From Flavisolibacter longurius (lineage in GTDB: Bacteria; Bacteroidota; Bacteroidia; Chitinophagales; Chitinophagaceae), in NCBI GenBank assembly GCA_013327885.1, contig JABUMY010000004.1, forward strand, positions 310,001 through 374,000: a stretch of DNA of 64,000 bases. Reading direction: 5' to 3'. Shown one piece after another: positions 34,213-41,900 of the stretch. The notes under the pieces are model-generated. The model ran no database searches, was not told the origin of the DNA, and saw only the letters and a list, made by a program, of their open reading frames with translations. Within the stretch, counting starts at the first letter, position 1. The number at the start of each line of letters is the position of its first letter. Position numbers and translations under genes: made by a program.

Positions 34213-35766
34213 TTAGAGTTTGATCTCGTTCCCGCTTTCGTCAAAGAATTTGAATTCAGTGAGGTGGTAGCTTGTATCGCCAACGGCGGTGATCTTTTTC
34301 CCAAACTTGCGTTTCCATTTGGCCACTTTGGTTGCCCAGAAAAAGCCCTTGGTAAGATAGGCATGCAAGATGGGGTGGGTAACGATGGTAAGTTCTTTGT
34401 GGTTGTGGGTAAAGAGGTAGCTGAGGTTTTTTTCAATCTCATCTTCCAGCAGCAGGGTAGATGAGATTTTGCCGGTGCCGTTGCAGGTCGGACAAACTTC
34501 CTGCGTGTTGATGTTCATTTCCGGCTTCATGCGCTGCCGGGTGATCTGCATCAGGCCAAATTTTGAAATGGGAAGCACGGCATGCTTGGCCCGGTCGGGC
34601 TGCATGAATTTTTCCATGGCTTCTACCAGTTTCTTTTTGTTGTCCGGCAGCTTCATGTCGATAAAGTCCACCACGATGATCCCGCCGATATCCCGCAGGC
34701 GCAACTGGCGGGCAATTTCTTCTGCCGCTTCCAGGTTTGTTTCCAGTGCATTTTGTTCCTGGTTGTTGCTGACGCTTTTGTACCCGCTGTTCACATCAAT
34801 CACATGCAGGGCCTCGGTATGCTCAATGATGATGTAAGCACCGCTGTTCAGGTTCACCGTTTTGCCAAACGAAGATTTGATCTGTTTGGTTACACCAAAC
34901 TGGTCGAAGATGTGCGTGCCGTTCTGGTGAAACGTTACAATCTCCGCCTTCTCCGGTGCTACTTTCTGGATGTAGGTCTTGGAGTCGGTGTAAATGTTTT
35001 TATCGTTGGTGATGATGCGGTTGAAATCTTCGTTGAGAAGGTCGCGAAGGATAGAAGCCGTCTTTGTTTGCTCACTTAAGATTTTGGTAGGCGGTACAGC
35101 GCCTTTGAGGTTGTCCTGTATGGACTTCCACATGGCGGTCAGTTCCGACAGGTCTTCGTGCAATTCAGCCGTGTTCTTGCCTTCGGCCGCCGTGCGAACG
35201 ATGACACCAAAATTCTTCAGCTTGATGGATTCCACGATGCGCTGGAGGCGCTTGCGTTCTTCCGATGAATGAATCTTGCGGGAAACGGCAACAATATCGT
35301 TAAACGGGGTAAGTACCACAAAGCGTCCGGGCAATGATATCTCGCAGCTTAGCCGCGGGCCTTTGTTGGCAATGGGTTCTTTTAAGATTTGAACCAGGAT
35401 GTTGGGTTTCCCGTTCAGTACTTCGTTGATCTTTCCCGTTTTAATGATTTCCGGCTCTACCTGGAAGGTGCCGAAATCCATGCCGCCCGGTGTTTTATCG
35501 TTGATGGCGACCTGGGTAAATTTGAGGAGCGATTTGGCGTAGGGGCTCAGGTCGGTATAGTGTAAAAAAGCATCTTTGTCAAAGCCTACATCCACAAAGG
35601 CGGCATTCAGGCCGGGGATGAGCTTTTTTACCTTTCCCAAATAAAGATCGCCAACAGCAAAGCGGGCATCGGTTTTTTCGCTGTGCAGCTCCACCAGTTT
35701 TTTTTCTTCTAATAGCGCAATTTCCACACCCGACGAAGTGGAGTTAATGATCAATTCCTTATTCAC
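34213..35766 (-). CDS. rng: Ribonuclease E/G family endoribonuclease
   Basis: A 517-residue protein, the size of RNase G, without the long C-terminal scaffold of E. coli RNase E. The S1 domain comes first (GDLYLGKVKKLIPGLNAAFVD, DAFLHYTDL), then the catalytic core with the metal-binding Asp residues in HVIDVNSGYKS (about 322) and IIVVDFIDM (about 362), and the zinc-link EVCPTCNGTGKI near 423. The enzyme cuts single-stranded RNA in rRNA maturation and mRNA decay. It is the last gene of a minus-strand group HU, TPR protein, 30-residue basic protein, rng, although a terminator-like hairpin lies before it. Confidence 0.95.
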   Translation of the reverse strand: MNKELIINSTSSGVEIALLEEKKLVELHSEKTDARFAVGDLYLGKVKKLIPGLNAAFVDVGFDKDAFLHYTDLSPYAKSLLKFTQVAINDKTPGGMDFGTFQVEPEIIKTGKINEVLNGKPNILVQILKEPIANKGPRLSCEISLPGRFVVLTPFNDIVAVSRKIHSSEERKRLQRIVESIKLKNFGVIVRTAAEGKNTAELHEDLSELTAMWKSIQDNLKGAVPPTKILSEQTKTASILRDLLNEDFNRIITNDKNIYTDSKTYIQKVAPEKAEIVTFHQNGTHIFDQFGVTKQIKSSFGKTVNLNSGAYIIIEHTEALHVIDVNSGYKSVSNNQEQNALETNLEAAEEIARQLRLRDIGGIIVVDFIDMKLPDNKKKLVEAMEKFMQPDRAKHAVLPISKFGLMQITRQRMKPEMNINTQEVCPTCNGTGKISSTLLLEDEIEKNLSYLFTHNHKELTIVTHPILHAYLTKGFFWATKVAKWKRKFGKKITAVGDTSYHLTEFKFFDESGNEIKL

Positions 35767-35916
35767 ATTACAATGTCTTTAATAAATACAGGTGTACGTA
35801 AAAATACAGGCGCTGCGCTTGTTACCGGCTGCTGAAGTTGATGGACTGATGGGATAGGGAGAGGCAAATTGATGGGAACTGCAACCGGTAAGAATATGGC
35901 ATTGCCAAAAAAGGAT

Positions 35917-35947
35917 AACCGGAAGCCTCTTGCGGAAGCTTCCGGTT
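35917..35947 (-). terminator. Terminator after the 30-residue ribosomal-type gene
   Basis: A stem AACCGGAAGC (35917-35926) / GCTTCCGGTT (35938-35947). On the minus strand it is followed by ATCCTTTTTT, so it should end transcription coming from the small gene at 35961-36053. Confidence 0.75.
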
Positions 35948-35960
35948 TATCGGTGAGAAC

Positions 35961-36053
35961 CTATTTACGCTTTTTATGACGGTTCTTACGGAGTCTTTTT
36001 TTGCGTTTATGCGTCGCTATCTTATGACGTTTTCTTTTTTTACCACAAGGCAT
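35961..36053 (-). CDS. Very small basic ribosomal-type protein (AURKAIP1/COX24-like)
   Basis: A 30-residue reading frame, too short for most gene finders: it begins MPCGKKRKRHKIATHKRKK and ends with RLRKNRHKKRK before TAG. More than half the residues are Lys or Arg. The KRKRHK and RKNRHKKR pattern matches the small family related to the C-terminus of mitochondrial mS38 (AURKAIP1/COX24), conserved in Bacteroidota and thought to be a small-subunit ribosomal protein. Position between the TPR gene and rng on the same strand, with a terminator after it, supports a real gene. Assignment rests on memory of the family, not a search. Confidence 0.85.
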   Translation of the reverse strand: MPCGKKRKRHKIATHKRKKRLRKNRHKKRK

Positions 36054-36066
36054 AGTCTGAAAGAGT

Positions 36067-36942
36067 TTATTTATTGTTTTTTAAATCAGATACTCGTTTT
36101 TCAATTTCCTTCTTTATTTCAGGGCTGGATACAAGGGGAATGGCTTGCCGGTAGGCTTTGGCCGCATCTTCCTTGTGTCCCATCCGTTCGTAGGTGTCGG
36201 CGAGCAACAGGGTGGCCTGCAGGCTGCCGGGCTGAAGGCGGATAACGGTTTTCAGCCGCTCGATCGCCTTGTCCAGTTGTCCCGACATCAGGCTGGCTTC
36301 CGCCAGGGTCAGGTGGGCATAGGTGTTGGTCGAATCCCACTCCACCACTTCTCTGATGAGGGAGATGCCTTTCATCGGTTCGTGACCGCCGTAAAGGATG
36401 GTGGCACCCAAGCCTATTTTCGCTGAATCGTTTGCCGGATTCAGTTTCAAAGAACGGTTGAACAAATCGGTCGCCTGGTCTGCCTGCCAGTGTTTTACAC
36501 GGTGGTCAGTTTCGCGGCCCAATGCTTCCAAAAATAAACGGGCAGCAAAGGAAAGGGATTTTTCGGAATTTTCCAACCGGGCGGCTTCGGCGGTATAATA
36601 CGCATACGGATACCAGGCCATAGGTGTAAAGGCCCGGGCACTGTCGACCCAGAAGCGGGCCAGTTGATGCATGAGGTGTAATTTCTGATCGGCTACGTCA
36701 CCGCGGGTGATGCTATTTTCCAGTTGCGCCAGGCGGCTGACTTGCGCTTGCGGCAGCGACTTTTTGGCATAAAAAAGCACACTATCAGTTGAGAGGCCTT
36801 CATCGCTATGCCCATCCTGGGCGGCTACAGGAGCGGAAGATTTTGCTTTTCTTTCACCAAAAAGCGTTCCCTGCGTTGCAGCAAATAAGCCGATAACAAT
36901 CAAAAGGGCTACTGAAAGTGTGATCCACTGGGGCTTGTTCAT
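36067..36942 (-). CDS. TPR-repeat protein with N-terminal membrane anchor
   Basis: A 291-residue protein with one N-terminal membrane helix (WITLSVALLIVIGLFAATQG) and a periplasmic or extracytoplasmic helical part. From about residue 155 there are tetratricopeptide units, for example ATDLFNRSLKLNPANDSA, AHLTLAEASLMSGQLDKAIE and ATLLLADTYERMGHKEDAAK. TPR proteins hold other proteins together; the partner is unknown. The gene lies 13 nt from the 30-residue ribosomal-type gene and 40 nt from the HU gene, so the three are probably co-transcribed. Confidence 0.85.
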   Translation of the reverse strand: MNKPQWITLSVALLIVIGLFAATQGTLFGERKAKSSAPVAAQDGHSDEGLSTDSVLFYAKKSLPQAQVSRLAQLENSITRGDVADQKLHLMHQLARFWVDSARAFTPMAWYPYAYYTAEAARLENSEKSLSFAARLFLEALGRETDHRVKHWQADQATDLFNRSLKLNPANDSAKIGLGATILYGGHEPMKGISLIREVVEWDSTNTYAHLTLAEASLMSGQLDKAIERLKTVIRLQPGSLQATLLLADTYERMGHKEDAAKAYRQAIPLVSSPEIKKEIEKRVSDLKNNK

Positions 36943-36982
36943 ATGCTAACCACTCTCCTGGTAAAGGGAAAGAGCGGCAAAG

Positions 36983-37273
36983 TTAGTCTACGACAGTGGT
37001 TTTTTTCACGTCGGCTACAAACTCTTTGGCGGGCTTAAAGGCCGGGATGTGGTGTTCGGGAATATGCACGGCCACATTTTTTTTGATGTTGCGGCCAATT
37101 TTGGCAGCCCGTTTTTTGGTGATGAAGGAACCAAAGCCACGGATGTAAATGTTTTCCCCGGCGGAAAGGCTCTCTTTGATCTCCCGGAAAGCGGTTTCCA
37201 GTGTCATCAAAACATCCACCTTGGGAATGCCTGTCTTTTCTGAGATTTTGTTGACTAAGTCTGCTTTTCTCAT
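36983..37273 (-). CDS. HU/IHF family DNA-binding protein
   Basis: A 96-residue histone-like protein from the ATG at 37273; the frame is open upstream for 179 codons, but that part is the antisense of mutY. The core is MRKADLVNKISEKTGIPKVD, IYIRGFGSFITKKRAAKIGR (the DNA-binding arm begins here) and HHIPAFKPAKEFVADVK, with the conserved Pro of the intercalating arm replaced by the HIPEHHIPAF stretch typical of the family. The protein bends and compacts DNA as a dimer. It is divergent from mutY across 99 nt. Confidence 0.93.
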   Translation of the reverse strand: MRKADLVNKISEKTGIPKVDVLMTLETAFREIKESLSAGENIYIRGFGSFITKKRAAKIGRNIKKNVAVHIPEHHIPAFKPAKEFVADVKKTTVVD

Positions 37274-37299
37274 AGCGTTTTCTTTTGCGTATTGAGGAA

Positions 37300-37362
37300 C
37301 AATATAGCGTAAAAAAGAGTGTGCGTCAATAGAATAGACAAATTCTTGCCCTAAATTAGGGC
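37300..37362. promoter_or_regulatory. Divergent HU-mutY control region with a palindrome
   Basis: GCCCTAAATTAGGGC (37348-37362) is a 15-bp near-perfect palindrome that could be an operator. On the minus strand TTGAC (37329-37325) and TATATTG (37306-37300) are spaced about as expected for a Bacteroidota promoter driving HU. Confidence 0.35.
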
Positions 37363-37372
37363 TTTTGCCCAA

Positions 37373-38467
37373 ATGAAAAAACAAAGGATTGAAAAAGAAG
37401 GGATTAGAATTGAGCAACGCGGAGCATCCTTTGCCGGGGAACTCCTGCACTGGAACCGGTACGAAAACAACCGCGCCATGCCCTGGAAAGGCGAGAAAGA
37501 CCCTTACAAAATATGGCTGAGTGAAGTGATCCTGCAGCAAACAAGGGTAGAGCAGGGACTCAAATACTACCAGAACTTTATCGAAACCTTTCCCACCGTA
37601 CAGCACTTGGCAGAAGCCCCGGAAGAAAAGGTGTTTAAGCTTTGGGAAGGATTGGGCTACTATTCGCGGTGCCGAAACCTCATCCATACGGCTAAATATA
37701 TTGCAATTGATTTGAACGGGCAGTTTCCAAAAACCTATGCGGATATACTGGCCCTGAAAGGAGTCGGTGCTTATACCGCGGCCGCCATCGCTTCGTTTGC
37801 TTACAACCAACCTTACGCTGTGCTGGATGGCAATGTGTTCCGGGTGCTGTCACGCATTTTCGACAAAGAAGTTCCCATTGATTCTACCCAGGGTAAAAAG
37901 GAGTTTGCCGCGCTGGCACAGGCAGTTCTTCCGCCGGATAAAGCCGGTGAATACAACCAGGCCATTATGGATTTTGGGGCAACGGTTTGCAAGCCCTTCC
38001 CGCTTTGCGATGCCTGCTTTTTTGACAAGAGTTGCCTGGCCTACCTGACGGGCAAACAACAGTTGCTGCCTGTAAAAGAAAAAAAGCTCACCCTGAAAAA
38101 ACGCTGGCTGAATTATTTTATCGTGCAATGCGGCAACGAAGTGCTGGTGCAGCAGCGCACAGCAAAAGACGTTTGGCAGGGCTTGCACCAGGCTTACCTG
38201 ATCGAAACAGAGAAGGCACTTTCCTCCGCTGCGTTGCAGCGCCTGTTTCAGCAACAAAGCGGCATTGAAAACTACAAGCTGAAAGAAGAGTGGAAACAAA
38301 AGCAGGCACTATCGCACCAAAGCATCCAGTTTCATTTACTGCACCTGATGGTTACCCGTAAAAAAGTGGTGGAAGGCTACCAGTGGATGCCGGTTGCCGC
38401 CATACAGCAACTGGCCTTTCCCCGAACCCTGCAGGAAGCTGTGCAGCGCTTGTTTTCAACGCAGTAA
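37373..38467 (+). CDS. mutY: A/G-specific adenine glycosylase MutY
   Basis: A 364-residue base-excision enzyme that removes adenine mispaired with 8-oxoguanine. Seen are WLSEVILQQTRVEQG with the catalytic Glu (about 49), the helix-hairpin-helix LKGVGAYTAAAIASF, VLDGNVFRV with the catalytic Asp (about 151), and a C-terminal NUDIX-like domain (about 235-360) for 8-oxoG recognition. The iron-sulfur cluster cysteines read CKPFPLCDACFFDKSC, that is C-x5-C-x2-C-x5-C, one residue shorter than the usual C-x6-C. The gene starts the plus-strand series mutY-ssb-gldE-gldD, an order common in Bacteroidota. Confidence 0.94.
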   Translation: MKKQRIEKEGIRIEQRGASFAGELLHWNRYENNRAMPWKGEKDPYKIWLSEVILQQTRVEQGLKYYQNFIETFPTVQHLAEAPEEKVFKLWEGLGYYSRCRNLIHTAKYIAIDLNGQFPKTYADILALKGVGAYTAAAIASFAYNQPYAVLDGNVFRVLSRIFDKEVPIDSTQGKKEFAALAQAVLPPDKAGEYNQAIMDFGATVCKPFPLCDACFFDKSCLAYLTGKQQLLPVKEKKLTLKKRWLNYFIVQCGNEVLVQQRTAKDVWQGLHQAYLIETEKALSSAALQRLFQQQSGIENYKLKEEWKQKQALSHQSIQFHLLHLMVTRKKVVEGYQWMPVAAIQQLAFPRTLQEAVQRLFSTQ

Positions 38468-38623
38468 ACCAATTTTCTTATAGTTGCTTTATTGATGGCC
38501 GGCGCAGTTGTTGCCAAGAGAGCAGGGCAGCAAGGGTATGCTGGCAGAAAATTTGATTATATTTTTTAAATTTACAGGTAGGCATAGTTAGACAGATTCA
38601 ATTATCAGCAAAATTGTAATTGT

Positions 38624-39076
38624 ATGAGAGGCGTAAACAGAGTGATGCTCATTGGCAACTTAGGAAAGGATCCGGACATGCAGTACCTTGAAGGAAACAT
38701 TGGCGTGGCTAAATTTCCGCTGGCCACAACGGAAACATTCAAGGACCGCTCCGGTAAATTGGTTTCACAAACAGAATGGCACACCGTTGTGCTGTGGCGC
38801 GGCCTGGCCGAACTGGCGCAGAAATACCTGCACAAAGGAAGCCTGGTGTACATCGAAGGCCGCCTGCGTACCCGTAGTTGGGAAGACAAAGAAGGAAATC
38901 GCAAGTTTGCCACCGAAGTGGTAGGCGATAACCTGATCATGCTGGACAAGCGTACCGATGGCAGCATCCATGCCGCACCCGGTACCCCTGCCCAAAGCGA
39001 TACCAGCATAGAAGGCTTTCCCGGTAGCGATGTACCCCTGGGCGATGAAGGCGATGTGCCCATCGACAAATGGTAA
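38624..39076 (+). CDS. ssb: Single-stranded DNA-binding protein
   Basis: A 150-residue SSB. The OB fold spans about 1-110 (NRVMLIGNLGKDPDMQYLEG, TEWHTVVLWRGLAELAQKYL, SLVYIEGRLRTRSW), followed by a short acidic linker. The C-terminal tip reads GDEGDVPIDKW rather than the usual acidic tip ending in Pro-Phe, by which SSB recruits replication and repair proteins. It protects single-stranded DNA in replication and repair. Its position between mutY and gldE is the usual one for the phylum. Confidence 0.94.
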   Translation: MRGVNRVMLIGNLGKDPDMQYLEGNIGVAKFPLATTETFKDRSGKLVSQTEWHTVVLWRGLAELAQKYLHKGSLVYIEGRLRTRSWEDKEGNRKFATEVVGDNLIMLDKRTDGSIHAAPGTPAQSDTSIEGFPGSDVPLGDEGDVPIDKW

Positions 39077-39162
39077 ACGCTTTCGGTTATTTACAAAAGG
39101 AAGTTCTTACAGGCAGGGCATGGTCCTGCCTTTCGCCTTATTTTTGAACCAAAATACTTGCT

Positions 39163-40506
39163 TTGGACGATCATTCGGTTAGCCCTTTGCTCCATATTAT
39201 CCTACAAACCCCCGCAGCTTCACAGGCTACGCTTTTACTGGTTGTTTTATTATTGGTGCTCTTGTTTTTAAGCTTCCTTGTATCCGGTGCCGAAGTGGCT
39301 TTTTTCTCCCTTACGGCAAAGGATGTGAACATGCTCAAAACAAAACAGCACGAAGCGGCTCGGCGTATCACCAACCTGCTGGATAACCGCAAAGAAGTTT
39401 ATGCATCGCTGCTGATAGCCGGCGGCATCTTTAATATTTCCATCATCTTTCTCACCTACTTGTTGCTGGAGCCCCTGCGCATCAAAGGCATCTTTTTTAT
39501 TGTGCCCATTAACCTGGAGCTGATGGTCAAAATCGTGATCATTGCGTTTATCCTTGTTTTTGTTTGCAACATCCTGCCCAAGCTTTGGGCCAACCAAAAT
39601 ACCTTGCGCTTTGCCTATATGTCCTCCTCGCTGGTAGAAGGGCTGCACTTTATTTTGGGTGCCCTCAGCCGGCGCATGGTAGGCGTTGCCGACAGCATCA
39701 ACAAAACCAGCGGTGCTGCCGAATCGGAAACAGCCAGCATGCGGGAACTGGACGACGCCATTGATATCTCCCACGTTGAAACAACACTGGAAGAAAAAAA
39801 CATCCTCAAAGGCGTGATCAAATTTGGCAACATCACCGTGCGGCAGATCATGCGTTCGCGGCTCGATGTAAATGGCATTGCTTACGATACGCCTTTCCCT
39901 GACCTGGTAAAAAAAGTAGAAGAGTTGCATTACTCCCGCCTGCCGGTTTACAAAAACAGCCTGGATGAAATTGTTGGCGTGCTGAACACCAAAGACCTGC
40001 TGCCGCATTTGCAGGAAGAAGCGTTTGCCTGGCAAGCCGTGATAAGGGCGCCGATGTTTGTTCCGGAAACAAAACTGATCAGCGACCTGCTGAAAGTTTT
40101 CAAGACCAAGCGGGTGCATTTTGCCGTGGTGGTAGATGAATTTGGCGGCACCAGCGGCATTGTTACCATGGAAGATATCCTGGAAGAAATCATTGGCGAT
40201 ATACACGATGAATTTGACGAAGAAGAAAACACCGTTAAAAAAGTAGATGCCAATACCTACCTGGCTGATGCCAAGGTGATGCTGCCCGATCTTTGCCGGG
40301 CCATGCGCCTGCCCATCGATACGTTTGATGCGGTAAAAGGCGAAAGCGAATCACTGGGCGGATTGATCCTGGAACTGGCAGGAGAATTTCCGCAGGTAAA
40401 TGAAAAAGTGTCCAGCGGCGATTTTGAATTTACCGTGCTGGAAACCGAAAAAAACCGCATCAAATCGGTACGGATTTATATCAACCATGTTATCAATGAA
40501 GAGTAG
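39163..40506 (+). CDS. gldE: Gliding-motility-associated protein GldE (CNNM/CBS/CorC_HlyC)
   Basis: A 447-residue protein with a DUF21/CNNM membrane domain (four hydrophobic segments, about 20-190), two CBS repeats (about 215-335; IMRSRLDVNGIA, GVLNTKDLLPHL, VVVDEFGGTSGIVTMEDILE) and a CorC_HlyC domain (about 350-440). It starts at TTG, the only suitable initiation codon in the region. In Flavobacterium, GldE is linked to GldD and its loss can be bypassed; related CNNM proteins move Mg2+. The overlap of its 3' end with gldD and the conserved order support the name. Confidence 0.93.
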   Translation: MDDHSVSPLLHIILQTPAASQATLLLVVLLLVLLFLSFLVSGAEVAFFSLTAKDVNMLKTKQHEAARRITNLLDNRKEVYASLLIAGGIFNISIIFLTYLLLEPLRIKGIFFIVPINLELMVKIVIIAFILVFVCNILPKLWANQNTLRFAYMSSSLVEGLHFILGALSRRMVGVADSINKTSGAAESETASMRELDDAIDISHVETTLEEKNILKGVIKFGNITVRQIMRSRLDVNGIAYDTPFPDLVKKVEELHYSRLPVYKNSLDEIVGVLNTKDLLPHLQEEAFAWQAVIRAPMFVPETKLISDLLKVFKTKRVHFAVVVDEFGGTSGIVTMEDILEEIIGDIHDEFDEEENTVKKVDANTYLADAKVMLPDLCRAMRLPIDTFDAVKGESESLGGLILELAGEFPQVNEKVSSGDFEFTVLETEKNRIKSVRIYINHVINEE

Positions 40507-41134
40507 CGTACGTGATACGTTAAACGACAAACGTGAAAGAGGGCGGCAATTGCTAATGGCCTGTTGCCTGTTGCTAATCGCCGGTTGGCTAACAGCCTGC
40601 AATACGGATTTTGTGCAGAAAGAAAGGGGCTATTTCAAGATCGATTTTCCCGAAAAAAAATACCAGGTTTTCGACAGGCCCGGTTTCCCTTACACCTTTG
40701 AATATCCTGTTTATGGCAACATTATCCAGGACTCATTATTCTTTGACGAAAAGGCTGAAAATCCGTACTGGATCAATGTTGACTTTCCGCAGTTTGACGG
40801 GCGGCTGCACCTGAGTTACAAAGAAGTGCAGCGGTATTCCTTTGATTCATTGGTAAACGATGCGTTCACTCTCTCGTACAAGCAGCATACATCGCGGGCA
40901 TCGGCCATTCAGTCCGAACCTTTTGCAACTCCTAACGGTGTCAGTGGGGTTTATTTTAACCTGAAAGGAAATGCGGCAACGGCCAACCAGTTCTTCGCAA
41001 CCGATTCGGTGGAGCATTTTCTCCGTGGTGCCCTTTATTTTAACGCTACGCCCAACGAAGATTCGCTTCGTCCCGTGAACAATTTTTTGAAAGAGGATAT
41101 GGACCACCTGATACAGACCTTGCGGTGGAGATAG
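40496..41134 (+). CDS. gldD: Gliding motility lipoprotein GldD
   Basis: A 212-residue lipoprotein beginning at an ATG that overlaps the end of gldE by 11 nt; an ATG at 40556 (MACCLLLIAG) is the alternative. The lipobox is GWLTAC. The body YFKIDFPEKKYQVFDRPGFP and the paired PYTFEYPVYG and WINVDFPQFDGRLHLSYKEV are typical of GldD, needed for gliding and, through the type IX machinery, surface protein export in Flavobacterium. The region between the two candidate starts is itself a heptamer repeat (40510-40537), so the N-terminus may be a recent addition. Confidence 0.92.
   Translation: MKSSVRDTLNDKRERGRQLLMACCLLLIAGWLTACNTDFVQKERGYFKIDFPEKKYQVFDRPGFPYTFEYPVYGNIIQDSLFFDEKAENPYWINVDFPQFDGRLHLSYKEVQRYSFDSLVNDAFTLSYKQHTSRASAIQSEPFATPNGVSGVYFNLKGNAATANQFFATDSVEHFLRGALYFNATPNEDSLRPVNNFLKEDMDHLIQTLRWR
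40510..40537 (+). repeat. Heptamer array inside the 5' end of gldD
   Basis: Four units ACGTGAT, ACGTTAA, ACGACAA, ACGTGAA in one 7-nt register, 3 nt after the gldE stop. They belong to the same unit family as 3258-3381 and 44681-44771. Confidence 0.75.
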
Positions 41135-41287
41135 TGAATGGTGAGTGGTGAGTGGTGAGTGGTGAGTGGTGCTTTACTATATTCAGATTCATTCAATTTT
41201 GTTTGAAAGGACTTATTGAACGAGTTTGGATGACGCTACTGAAAGATGTTTTAACGACTCACCACTGACCACTCACCATTCACCATG
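41134..41287. repeat. Paired GTGAGTG heptamer arrays between gldD and DUF3109 gene
   Basis: The left arm starts at the last base of the gldD stop codon: GTGAATG, then GTGAGTG four times (41134-41168), then GTGCTTT. The right arm at 41256-41287 reads on the other strand ATGGTGA, ATGGTGA, GTGGTCA, GTGGTGA. Arms are complementary around an 85-nt spacer and the second arm ends 23 nt before the next start. Confidence 0.85.
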
Positions 41288-41310
41288 TTATCTTTGCCAA
41301 AATTGTTTCA

Positions 41311-41895
41311 GTGATCCAAATCGATAATGTTCTGGTAAGTGACGATGTGGTGGAAGCCAAGTTTGTGTGCGACCTGCACAAGTGCAAGGGCGGCTGCTGC
41401 GAGGATGGTGATGCCGGTGCCCCGTTGGCCAAAGAAGAAAAAAAGATCCTTGACGAAGCCTTCGACGCTGTAAAGCCTTACCTCACCCGGGAAGGCCTGG
41501 CCGAAATTGAGCGGCAGGGAAAATATGTGTACGATGCGGAATTTGGCTGGGTCACGCCAACGGTAAATGGTGCCATTTGCGCCTATGGCGTTCGCGATGA
41601 GAAAGGCATTATCAAATGCGCCATTGAGCAGGCTTATTACGATGGCAAAGTGACGTGGAAAAAACCAATCAGCTGTCACCTGTATCCCATTCGCATTGTT
41701 GATGCCAGGCATGCGACCTATGTCAATTACGAGCCCCGCGAAACCTTGTGCGATCCGGCCTGTTCGCTCGGCAAAAAATTAAAAATGTCGGTTTACCAGT
41801 TTTTAAAAGAGCCCATCATTCGTAAGTTTGGCGAAGAGTTCTACGATGTTCTGCACCAAATTGCCATTGAACATTACGACGAAAAGAAAAAATAA
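41311..41895 (+). CDS. DUF3109 family cysteine-rich protein
   Basis: A 194-residue protein with GTG start. It contains at least seven cysteines in patterns CDLHKCKGGCCEDGD, GAICAYG, KCAIE, SCHLYPIRI and LCDPACSLG. The cysteine spacing suggests a metal or Fe-S site, as proposed for DUF3109/YkgJ-like families; the biochemical role is unknown. It lies 5 nt upstream of the LutB-like gene, so they are probably co-translated, which hints at a shared redox function. Confidence 0.85.
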   Translation: MIQIDNVLVSDDVVEAKFVCDLHKCKGGCCEDGDAGAPLAKEEKKILDEAFDAVKPYLTREGLAEIERQGKYVYDAEFGWVTPTVNGAICAYGVRDEKGIIKCAIEQAYYDGKVTWKKPISCHLYPIRIVDARHATYVNYEPRETLCDPACSLGKKLKMSVYQFLKEPIIRKFGEEFYDVLHQIAIEHYDEKKK

Positions 41896-41900
41896 CCTGC

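Noticed and set aside
37274-37810. 179-codon N-terminal extension of HU
   Set aside because: It is the antisense of the mutY coding region; HU proteins are about 90-100 residues.
41134-41287. CRISPR array
   Set aside because: Units are 7 nt without unique spacers, and no cas gene is present; this is a tandem repeat.
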